From Planctomycetota bacterium (GTDB lineage Bacteria; Planctomycetota; UBA1135; GCA-002686595), in assembly GCA_016872715.1 (NCBI GenBank), contig VGZD01000010.1:1-55181 (forward strand): 55,181 nucleotides of DNA. The letters run 5' to 3'. The notes beneath the pieces are model-generated. The model saw only the letters and a program-made list of their open reading frames with translations. It was not told the origin of the DNA and did no database searches. Each line of letters starts with the position of its first letter. Position 1 is the stretch's first letter. A program made the translations under genes and the position numbers. Of this stretch, positions 8,220 through 15,890 are shown piece after piece.

Positions 8220-9446
8220 ATGGCTCAACGCCCCCAACGCCCGTCATCCGAAAAGGACGCCCTCTCCCGCGAAGTCGACGCTGCCCTCGATGGCATCAAC
8301 CTGCAGGAACTCGACCTTCAAGGTCGCGCTCCGCGCAAGGGCGGGGCCGCGGCCTCGGGCATGGTGCGCGGCGTCGTGCAGGGCTTCAGTGGCGAGGACG
8401 TGATCATCGAGCTCGGCCCGCTCGATCAGGGCGTGATCAAGAAGACCGAGTTCGACGAGCTCCCGACGGTCGGCGCGACCTTCGAGTTCACCAAGCACGG
8501 CATGGAGGATGGGCTGCACCTGCTCTCGCTGAAGGAGACCAAGGTGCTCGCCGCATGGGACGAGCTCGCGCTCGGCGCCCGCGTCGAGGCGCGCGTCTCG
8601 GGCCAGAACACCGGCGGTCTCGAGCTGCGCATCGGCCCCTTGCCGGCCTTCATGCCCGCTTCTCAAGTCGGACTCGGCCGCGAGGACGACCTGCACCGCT
8701 ACATCGGGCAGACGTTGGAGTGCGAGGTCGTCGAGCTCGACTCCGGCAAGCGCCGCGTCGTGCTCTCGCGCCGCCGTGTGCTCGAGAGCTTGCGCGACGA
8801 GTCGCGCAAGCAGCTCACGGGCGCGCTCAGCGCCGGCCAACTGGTGACCGGCAAGGTCACGCGCGTCGAGCCCTTCGGTGCCTTCGTCGACATCGGCGGC
8901 GGCGTCGAGGCGTTGCTGCACGTCTCCAACATCTCGCGCAAGCGCGTCTCCAGCGCGGCGGAGGCGCTGAAAGCCGGCGACCAAGTGCGCGCCATGATCC
9001 TCGAGATCAAGGAAGGCGGGAAGCGCATCGGCATCGGCACCAAGCAGCTCGAAGCCGATCCGTGGGACGAGCTCGCTCAGCGCATCGCGCCCGGCCAAGT
9101 GATCACGGGCAAGATCGTGCGCGTGATGGACTTCGGCGCCTTTCTCGAGCTCCTGCCCGGCATCGAGGGCCTGCTGCACGTGAGCCAAGTGTCCAAGGAG
9201 CGCGTGCGGCGCGCTCAGGACGTGCTCAAGGTCGGCGCGGAGCTCGCCGTGCGGGTGCAGACGGTCGACGCGCAACAAAAGCGCATCTCCCTCTCGCGCT
9301 TCGACGAGCGTGGCGCCCTGATCGGGTCCGAAGACTCGGTCGAAGGCGCGGTGATCCAAGAAGTGCTCGAACGTCAGCGCGGCACCAAGGCGCAGACGAA
9401 CCTCGGCAGCCTGTTCAAGAAGGCACTCGGGGACAAGCAGAGCTGA
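8220..9446 (+). CDS. S1-domain RNA-binding protein (RpsA-like, four repeats)
   Basis: 408 residues with four S1 OB-fold repeats at about residues 46-106, 117-184, 206-275 and 292-360. The last two are the clearest, with G-K-V-T-R-V-E-P-F-G-A-F-V-D and G-K-I-V-R-V-M-D-F-G-A-F-L-E. A charged N-terminal 45 residues and an S-L-F-K-K-A-L tail flank them. E. coli ribosomal protein S1 has six repeats, and shorter S1-like proteins are common outside Proteobacteria. It is either the functional ribosomal S1, helping mRNA binding to the 30S subunit, or a general RNA-binding paralogue. No other rpsA-like gene is in the window to compare. It converges with panB. Confidence 0.85.
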   Translation: MAQRPQRPSSEKDALSREVDAALDGINLQELDLQGRAPRKGGAAASGMVRGVVQGFSGEDVIIELGPLDQGVIKKTEFDELPTVGATFEFTKHGMEDGLHLLSLKETKVLAAWDELALGARVEARVSGQNTGGLELRIGPLPAFMPASQVGLGREDDLHRYIGQTLECEVVELDSGKRRVVLSRRRVLESLRDESRKQLTGALSAGQLVTGKVTRVEPFGAFVDIGGGVEALLHVSNISRKRVSSAAEALKAGDQVRAMILEIKEGGKRIGIGTKQLEADPWDELAQRIAPGQVITGKIVRVMDFGAFLELLPGIEGLLHVSQVSKERVRRAQDVLKVGAELAVRVQTVDAQQKRISLSRFDERGALIGSEDSVEGAVIQEVLERQRGTKAQTNLGSLFKKALGDKQS

Positions 9447-9478
9447 GCGCCCAAGCCGCCGCGCGCGCTCGCGGCGCT
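9446..9478. terminator. GC hairpin between convergent S1 gene and panB
   Basis: A-G-C-G-C-C at 9446-9451 pairs with G-G-C-G-C-T at 9473-9478, with an inner G-C-C-G-C / G-C-G-G-C stem. It lies between two convergent stop codons, where a two-way terminator would be expected, but there is no T-run on either side. Confidence 0.3.
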
Positions 9479-9481
9479 GGC

Positions 9482-10309
9482 TCAGTAGCTCTCGTCGGGG
9501 CCCGGGAATTCGCGCGTCTTGACGTCCGCGCGGTAGCGCTCGAACGCCGAGAGCGTGTCCCGCCCGAGCTCGGCGTAGCGGCGCACGAAGCGCGGGTGGA
9601 AGCGGGTGTAGAGGCCGAGCATGTCGTGCGTGACGAGGATCTGGCCGTCGCAGCCGATTCCGGCGCCGATGCCGATCACCGGAATCGAGAGCGCTTGGGA
9701 GATCTCGGTGGCGAGCGTCGCGGGGACCTTCTCGATCACGAGGGCGAAGGCACCCGCGGCTTCGAGCGCGAGCGCGTCGCGCCGCAGTTGCGCCGCCTCT
9801 TCAGGCTCGGTCGCTCGCACTTGGTAGGTCCCGAACTTGTGAATCGACTGCGGCGTCAGCCCGAGGTGCCCCATGACGGGGATGCCGACGTCGACGATGC
9901 GCCGGACCGTCTCGCACAGCTTTTCGCCGCCCTCGAGCTTCACGGCCTCGACACCGCTCTCCTTGATCATGCGGCCCGCGTTGCGCAGCGCCTCGTCCGC
10001 GTTCACCTGGTAGCTCATGAAGGGCATGTCCCCCACCACCAGCGCGCGCTCGACGCCGCGCGTCACCACCTGACTGTGGTAGAGCATCTGTTCGAGCGTC
10101 ACACCCACGGTCGTCTCGAGCCCCTGCACGACCATGCCCGCGGAGTCTCCGACGAGGATCACGTCGATGCCCGCTTGGTCGAGCAGTTGCGCCGTGAGGT
10201 AGTCGTAGGCCGTCAGCGCGCTGATCGGCTCGCGCCGCTCCTTCATGGAGCGCAGCGAGCGCGTGGTGACCTTGCGCGAGCGTCGTTCGTTCTTGGGATC
10301 GGTCGACAT
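9482..10309 (-). CDS. panB: 3-methyl-2-oxobutanoate hydroxymethyltransferase
   Basis: 275 residues. Transfers a hydroxymethyl group from methylenetetrahydrofolate to alpha-ketoisovalerate to make ketopantoate, the first step of pantothenate and CoA synthesis. Family motifs are all present: A-Y-D-Y near the start, V-G-D-S-A-G-M-V-V-Q-G (metal site), G-D-M-P-F-M-S-Y, V-K-L-E-G-G, V-M-G-H-L-G-L-T-P-Q-S, and A-L-V-I-E-K-V-P with the catalytic Glu. Length is normal for the family (E. coli is 264). It lies 30 bp downstream of the FAD-dependent oxidoreductase on the same strand and may be co-transcribed. No panC, panD or panE is visible nearby. Confidence 0.96.
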   Translation of the reverse strand: MSTDPKNERRSRKVTTRSLRSMKERREPISALTAYDYLTAQLLDQAGIDVILVGDSAGMVVQGLETTVGVTLEQMLYHSQVVTRGVERALVVGDMPFMSYQVNADEALRNAGRMIKESGVEAVKLEGGEKLCETVRRIVDVGIPVMGHLGLTPQSIHKFGTYQVRATEPEEAAQLRRDALALEAAGAFALVIEKVPATLATEISQALSIPVIGIGAGIGCDGQILVTHDMLGLYTRFHPRFVRRYAELGRDTLSAFERYRADVKTREFPGPDESY

Positions 10310-10339
10310 GGCGAGCGGGAGTCTAGCAGGCGAGCGCGG

Positions 10340-11980
10340 TCAACCTCGTCCCACGCCCGTGCGCAGCAGCGCGAGGGCCGAATTCGCGCCATCGAGCGCG
10401 GCGCTCATGATGCCGCCGGCATGGCCCGCACCCTCGCCCACGGGATAGACGTTCGTCCAGCCGATCGCACGCCGCGTGGCGGGATCGCGCGGCATGCGCA
10501 CCGGGCCGGAGCTGCGCGACTCCAGCCCGACGAACTGTCCCTCGTTGCTCGAGAAATGCCGCAGGTTGCGCTCGAAGTGCAGCAGCGCTCGTGCGATCGC
10601 CTCGCGACCGAGCGGAGGCAACAACTGATCGAGGCGACCCGGTCGCGTGCCGAAGGTGTAGGTGGAGCGACGCGGGTGCGCGGTCTCGCGGCCCGCGAGG
10701 AAGTCCTGCGCCCCCTGCGCGGGCGCGGTGTAGTCGGACCCGCCAGCGACGAAGAACCGCTGTTCGAGCTCGCGCTGGAAGGCGACGCCGGCGAAGGGAC
10801 CGTCGCCGAACTCGCGCGGTCCGAAGGTCGTGACGATCGCGGCCGTGGCCCACGGCGAGGAATGGCGCGAGTTGCTCATGCCGTTGGTGCACAACAGGCC
10901 CGGCTCGTTGACGCTCGCGACGATCCGCCCACCCGGACACATGCAGAACGAGAACGTCGCGGGCAGTCCGTGGCCGGCCTTGCACAGCAGCCCGTAGCTC
11001 GCGGCTCCGAGCTCCGGCACGCGCGCGCCGAAGCGGCCAGCGTCGATCAGCTCCTGCGGATGCTCGATGCGCAGGCCAAGCTGGAAGGGCTTGGCTTCGA
11101 AGGCGATGCCCTGACAGGCGAGCGTGCGCCAGGTGTCCCGCGCGCTGTGGCCGGGGGCGAGGATCACGGCGCAGCATCCGACCTCGCCGGAACTCGTGCG
11201 CACTGCGCGCACGCGTCCGTCCGCGAGCACCAGCTCCTCCATGCGCGTCTCGAAGCGAAACTCCACTCCCTGCGCCCGCAGGCGCTCGCGCAAGCGAGGG
11301 AGCACGCGGTGCAGCCTGTCCGTTCCGATGTGCGCGAGGCTGTCGAACACGATCGCGCTCGGCGCGCCGCACAGGACGAGCTCTTCGAGGATCGGGACTT
11401 CGAGCGGATCGTCGACCCGCGTGTAGATCTTGCCGTCGGAGTAGGTCCCCGCTCCGCCTTCGCCGAACAAGAGGTTGCGCTCGGAGTCGACGACGCGCGT
11501 GCGATGGAAGCGCACGACGTGTCGTCCGCGCTCCTCCACGGCGGGGCCGCGGTCGAGCACGATCGCGCGCACGCCGTTGCGGGCGAGGGCCCACGCGGCG
11601 AACAGGCCGCCGGGCCCCGCGCCGACGATGACGACCGGCTCGAGCGCCGCGTGGCGCAGGCTGGGATCGACCGACGAGGCGACGACGCTGCCTTCCCGCG
11701 GCGCCTCGCGCACGCGCCCGCTGCGCAGCGCCAGCTCCATGCGCCGACTCTTGGGCTTGCGATCGGTCACCACGTCGACGTGGTAGATCCACGCCATGCG
11801 CCGGACGCCCTGCCGCACGCGCGCGTCGAGCGCCTTGCGAGCCACGCGCAGTCCGCGCAGCGCGCTCGTTTCGAGTCCCAGCTCCCGCGCGGCGAGCTCC
11901 TTCAGGCGCTCTTCGCTCTCGTGCAAGCCCAATTCAAGCTGCATCACCCGCCACGTGGCGGTCGGTTGCTGGTTCGACAT
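10340..11980 (-). CDS. FAD-dependent oxidoreductase (COG2509-type)
   Basis: 546 residues. The dinucleotide-binding motif V-G-A-G-P-G-G-L-F-A-A lies near residues 98-108, followed by R-G-P-A-V-E-E-R and by F-G-E-G-G-A-G-T-Y-S-D-G-K-I-Y-T-R, a signature of the uncharacterised COG2509 dehydrogenases. An N-terminal 90-residue module before the Rossmann motif (L-E-L-G-L-H-E-S-E-E-R-L) is typical of this group. The C-terminus has G-E-G-A-G-H-A-G-G-I, an FAD-binding pattern. Substrate unknown. The start is well supported: A-A-G-G-A-G-G at 11996-11990 on the minus strand lies 9 nt before the ATG. It is divergent from the methyltransferase gene (80 bp) and upstream of panB. Confidence 0.85.
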   Translation of the reverse strand: MSNQQPTATWRVMQLELGLHESEERLKELAARELGLETSALRGLRVARKALDARVRQGVRRMAWIYHVDVVTDRKPKSRRMELALRSGRVREAPREGSVVASSVDPSLRHAALEPVVIVGAGPGGLFAAWALARNGVRAIVLDRGPAVEERGRHVVRFHRTRVVDSERNLLFGEGGAGTYSDGKIYTRVDDPLEVPILEELVLCGAPSAIVFDSLAHIGTDRLHRVLPRLRERLRAQGVEFRFETRMEELVLADGRVRAVRTSSGEVGCCAVILAPGHSARDTWRTLACQGIAFEAKPFQLGLRIEHPQELIDAGRFGARVPELGAASYGLLCKAGHGLPATFSFCMCPGGRIVASVNEPGLLCTNGMSNSRHSSPWATAAIVTTFGPREFGDGPFAGVAFQRELEQRFFVAGGSDYTAPAQGAQDFLAGRETAHPRRSTYTFGTRPGRLDQLLPPLGREAIARALLHFERNLRHFSSNEGQFVGLESRSSGPVRMPRDPATRRAIGWTNVYPVGEGAGHAGGIMSAALDGANSALALLRTGVGRG

Positions 11981-11989
11981 GGCGAGGAG

Positions 11990-11996
11990 CCTCCTT
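11990..11996 (-). promoter_or_regulatory. Strong Shine-Dalgarno for FAD oxidoreductase
   Basis: The minus strand reads AAGGAGG here, 9 nt before the ATG ending at 11980, and fixes the start. Most genes in this window have no SD this good. Confidence 0.8.
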
Positions 11997-12060
11997 GGCT
12001 CAAAACGCTGCGCCAGAGTACCAGAGGCCGCGCGGGAACGAAGCGCGCGCGACCGCTAGC

Positions 12061-13173
12061 ATGGCTCACCCCATGGCTTGGTTCCCCACTCCGCAAGCGC
12101 TCGCGCCGTTGCTTGGGGACATCGGCGTGCCCATGGAGCAGTTCATGGCCCAGTGCGCGGACGGCCGCAGCAGCCTCTCGTGCGACCTCGCGGCGCTGCG
12201 CGCGATCGAGCGCTCGGGCTGGGGATTGTGCCCGCTGGCGGGCGAACCCAAGGCGACCGAGCTCGCCCGCATGCGCAACGATCTGTGGCCCGCGCTGCAC
12301 GTCGTCGCGCTCTATCACTGCACGGCCAGCGGCGTCGAGCGCGTCACGCTGCAGGGCAGCGCGCGCATCGCGGAGGCGGTGCCGTTCACCGGCTGCGTGT
12401 TCGTGGCGCGTCGGCGCGAAGAAGTGATGAGCCCGACGGTGACGGTCGCGAAGTTCGACCAGAACGCGGGCGGCTGGAACGGCGAGCGGGGCCAGCCGGG
12501 CTATGGGCACTTCCGCTGGATTCGCCGCTATGTCGGCCTGTTCGCCGCGCCCCGAGCGAACGCGCGCATTCTCGACTTCGGCTGCGGCGCAGGCTGGGTC
12601 GGGATCGAGGCCAGCCTCGCCGCCGGTGGTGCGCCCCTCGCGGCCTTCGATCCCTCGCCGGAGATGGTGCGCATCGCCGAGTCCAACGCGCGCGCGGAAG
12701 GGCTGACGAACTTCGTCGGCCGCGTCGGCTTCGGGGAAGCGCCGCCGTTCGACGAGCGTTTCGGCCTCGTGATCTCGTCGGGCGTCGTCAGCTTCTCGCC
12801 GGACCAGCCGCGCTGGTTCGACGGCCTCGCGCGCTGCGTCGAGCCGGGCGGCACGCTCGTGTTGGGCGACCTCAATCCACACTCGCGCGGCATGCGCCAA
12901 CGGCGTTCCACGCGCCCCTTGTTGCCCGCGCGCGAACTCAACGCACTCCTCGCCGCGCAGGCCCGCCACGAGCTCGAGCGGCGCGGCTTCCGCCACGAGG
13001 CGACGGCCGGTTACCAGCTCACGCGGCCGGTGCCCCAACTCGCCCATTGGTCCGACACGCGCCTCGGCGGCGCGCTCTCGCCGCTGCTGCTCGCATGGAA
13101 CCGCCTGCGGGCGGGCCCGACGGCGGACCTCGACGCCTTCGACTCGTGGGTCATGCGCTTGCGCGCACCTTGA
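12061..13173 (+). CDS. Class I SAM-dependent methyltransferase
   Basis: 370 residues from the ATG at 12061; an ATG at 12073 is the alternative. The SAM-binding motif I is I-L-D-F-G-C-G-A-G-W-V-G at about residues 169-180, followed by A-F-D-P-S-P-E-M and G-G-T-L-V-L-G-D, so the C-terminal half is a Rossmann methyltransferase of the Methyltransf_11/25 type. The first 165 residues have no recognised domain and may bind the substrate. Substrate cannot be told. It is convergent with the thioredoxin-like gene and divergent from the FAD oxidoreductase, so it is probably monocistronic. Confidence 0.82.
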   Translation: MAHPMAWFPTPQALAPLLGDIGVPMEQFMAQCADGRSSLSCDLAALRAIERSGWGLCPLAGEPKATELARMRNDLWPALHVVALYHCTASGVERVTLQGSARIAEAVPFTGCVFVARRREEVMSPTVTVAKFDQNAGGWNGERGQPGYGHFRWIRRYVGLFAAPRANARILDFGCGAGWVGIEASLAAGGAPLAAFDPSPEMVRIAESNARAEGLTNFVGRVGFGEAPPFDERFGLVISSGVVSFSPDQPRWFDGLARCVEPGGTLVLGDLNPHSRGMRQRRSTRPLLPARELNALLAAQARHELERRGFRHEATAGYQLTRPVPQLAHWSDTRLGGALSPLLLAWNRLRAGPTADLDAFDSWVMRLRAP

Positions 13174-13184
13174 GGCGGGCGCGG

Positions 13185-14231
13185 CTACTTGCCGCCGGAT
13201 TGCTTGGCCCGCAGTTCCGCGAGCAGCGTGTCGACCGCCTCGTCGAGTTGCGGCCCGCGCGCGCTGACGTAGCGAATCGTGCCCGTCTCATCGAGCACGT
13301 AGATCGTCGGCCACGAGTTGACGCCCCAGCTCGTCGCGATCGGGCCGTAGGTGCCCTTGGGACCATCCCAGAAGCTGCGCCAGCTGATGTTCTCTTGCTT
13401 GAGCGCGCCCTTGAGCTTCTCGACGTCGACGTCCGAGTTGACTCCGATCAGCGCGAAGGGCTCGTCCTTGAGGCGTTCCACGAGCGACCGCTCGTGCGGG
13501 TACATGGCCCGGCAAGGGCCTCACCAATGGCCCCAGAAATCGAGCACCACGATCTTGCCGCGATAGTCGGAGAGCTTGAACGGCGCGCCGTCCAAGTCCT
13601 TGCCCTCGATGTCGGGCGCGACCTTGCCGACCGCGAGGTCGTTCATGGCGCGCAGCCTGCCCTCGACGACGTCGCCGAAACGCCGCCCTCTGCTGTCGAG
13701 CTCGTCCTTGTACTCCCCGCGCAGCAGCCCCATCAGCACGTCGAGCCGCTTCTGCGCCTCCTCGCCGAGCTTCTCGCGCCGCATCGTCGAGAGATAGCCC
13801 GCGGCCTCGCTCCACAGGCACAGCGCCTTCACGCCCTTGTGCGCCGTGCGTGCGAGCATCGCCTCACGGGTCTCCGCCGTGGAGGACACGCGCAGCAGCT
13901 CGCCCATGCGCTTGGGATCGTCCGCGAAGCGCGCGAGCAACTCGTCGCGCGCCTTGCCGCGTCCTTCCTTGCAGACTTGCGTCGTGCCGAACTCGGAGAC
14001 CTGCATCGCGAGCAGGAGGGCCGCGAAGCGCGCGTCGTCGTCCTGCGCCTGCGCGGCAGTCTGCCACAGCGTCTCGAGCCAGCCGCCGGTGAGCGCGTCA
14101 TCGGCGCGCGCGGCGGCATCCGGCTGCTTCTTGCGCAGCTCCTCGCGGATGCGCGCGACGTCGGCCGCGCCATCGAAGCCGAGCCCGAGCGCCGCGGCCG
14201 AAACCCAACCCAAGAACAGTTTGGAGAGCAT
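13185..14231 (-). CDS. Predicted selenoprotein: exported TlpA/thioredoxin-like, UGPC active site
   Basis: One 348-residue reading frame interrupted only by TGA at 13523-13521, codon 237. Read through, the active site is F-W-G-H-W-U-G-P-C-R-A-M-Y-P, so the TGA stands exactly where the first (nucleophilic) Cys of the thioredoxin C-G-P-C belongs; Cys240 is the second. The downstream part continues the fold with V-N-S-D and the cis-Pro motif S-W-P-T-I-Y-V-L. A signal-like hydrophobic stretch starts the protein, and a helical region of about 170 residues precedes the thioredoxin domain. So it is likely a periplasmic redox protein with selenocysteine. The alternatives are a Cys-to-stop mutation or sequencing error (TGC or TGT to TGA), or two separate genes with the second starting at the ATG ending at 13505. 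The position, intact frame and hairpin argue for selenocysteine. It lies 15 bp after accD. Confidence 0.75.
13479..13523 (-). promoter_or_regulatory. Candidate bacterial SECIS element with Sec UGA
   Basis: The UGA (13523-13521) is followed after 31 nt by a GGUC loop (13489-13486) on a perfect 7-bp stem: CACGAGC (13496-13490) with GCUCGUG (13485-13479). Known bacterial SECIS elements have a G in the first loop positions at about 16-37 nt from UGA, and E. coli fdhF has a GGUCU loop. A second hairpin, GGCCC / GGGCC (13520-13506), lies directly after the UGA. The stem is also coding sequence, so it could be chance in a GC-rich genome. Confidence 0.6.
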
Positions 14232-14246
14232 GGTGCGGTCCTCGAT

Positions 14247-15155
<909 letters not shown>

Positions 15156-15167
15156 GGTCCGTCTCGT

Positions 15168-15851
15168 TCAGGCGCGCTCGGGCGCACGCGCGCGAGCGGC
15201 GCTCGCCCGCAGTCCTTGGATGGTCGCACGCAGGTCGCTCGCGCCGAAGATGGCCGAGCCCGCGACGAAGACGTTGGTGCCAGCTTCCGCGCACGAGGGC
15301 AGCGTGGTCGCGTTGAGGCCGCCGTCCATCTCGATGTGGCGCTCGAAGCCGCGCTCGCGCAGCGCGCGCACCTTGCCGAGCACGTCGGGCATGAACCGCT
15401 GGCCGCCGAAGCCCGGAAACACGCTCATCACGAGCACGAGGTCGACCTCGTCGACGACGTCGAGGACGCGCTCGAGCGGCGTGTCGGGATTGAGCGCGAT
15501 GCCGACTTGCCGCACGCCTTCGTCGCGGAAGGCGCGGATGATGGTGCGGCAGTGGGCGAGCGTGCCTGCGGCCTCGACGTGGAAGGTCAGCACGTGCGCT
15601 CCGGCCTTGGCGTAGTGCGACGCGTAGGCGAGCGGATCGGTGATCATCAAGTGCACGTCGAGCGGGCGGCGCGCGACCTTCGCGATGGCCTCGACCACCG
15701 GCGGACCGATGGTCAAGTTGGGCACGAAGTGGCCGTCCATGACGTCGACGTGCAGCCAGTCGGCCCCCGCCTCCTCGACCCGCGCGACCTCGGTGGCGAG
15801 GCGGGCGAAGTCGCAGGAGAGGAGCGAGGGCGAGATCAGGGACGGTTGCAT
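15168..15851 (-). CDS. rpe: Ribulose-phosphate 3-epimerase
   Basis: 227 residues from the ATG at 15851. Interconverts ribulose 5-phosphate and xylulose 5-phosphate in the pentose phosphate or Calvin pathway. It is a TIM barrel with the family motifs S-P-S-L-L-S-C-D-F at the start, H-V-D-V-M-D-G-H-F-V-P-N, H-L-M-I-T-D, V-M-S-V-F-P-G-F-G-G-Q and E-M-D-G-G-L-N, which carry the metal-binding His and Asp and the catalytic Asp. A TTG at 15872 would add seven residues; I prefer the ATG because P-S-L-I-S-P-S is the usual start region. It lies 39 bp after the glycosyltransferase gene and 12 bp before accD. Confidence 0.95.
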   Translation of the reverse strand: MQPSLISPSLLSCDFARLATEVARVEEAGADWLHVDVMDGHFVPNLTIGPPVVEAIAKVARRPLDVHLMITDPLAYASHYAKAGAHVLTFHVEAAGTLAHCRTIIRAFRDEGVRQVGIALNPDTPLERVLDVVDEVDLVLVMSVFPGFGGQRFMPDVLGKVRALRERGFERHIEMDGGLNATTLPSCAEAGTNVFVAGSAIFGASDLRATIQGLRASAARARAPERA

Positions 15852-15890
15852 CAAGGGGCCCGCGTGGGCCAATGATGCTACGCCGACCCC

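Noticed and set aside
8555..12427. Very long open frame on the plus strand
   Set aside because: Antisense or out-of-frame to the S1 gene, panB and the FAD oxidoreductase; Arg/Ala/Gly-rich composition typical of shadow frames in GC-rich DNA.
13506..13520. GGCCC-N5-GGGCC hairpin as the main SECIS
   Set aside because: It starts directly after the UGA, with its loop only about 5-10 nt away, and has no G at the start of the loop. The hairpin at 13479-13496 fits the known spacing better.
13185..14231. Reading the TlpA-like locus as two genes or a pseudogene
   Set aside because: The TGA is the only defect, is in frame, and is exactly at the catalytic Cys; both halves form one thioredoxin fold and neither half alone would be functional. 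Kept as alternative only.
15852..15872. Longer rpe starting at TTG
   Set aside because: The ATG at 15851 gives the usual Rpe N-terminus; the extra seven residues have no family match.
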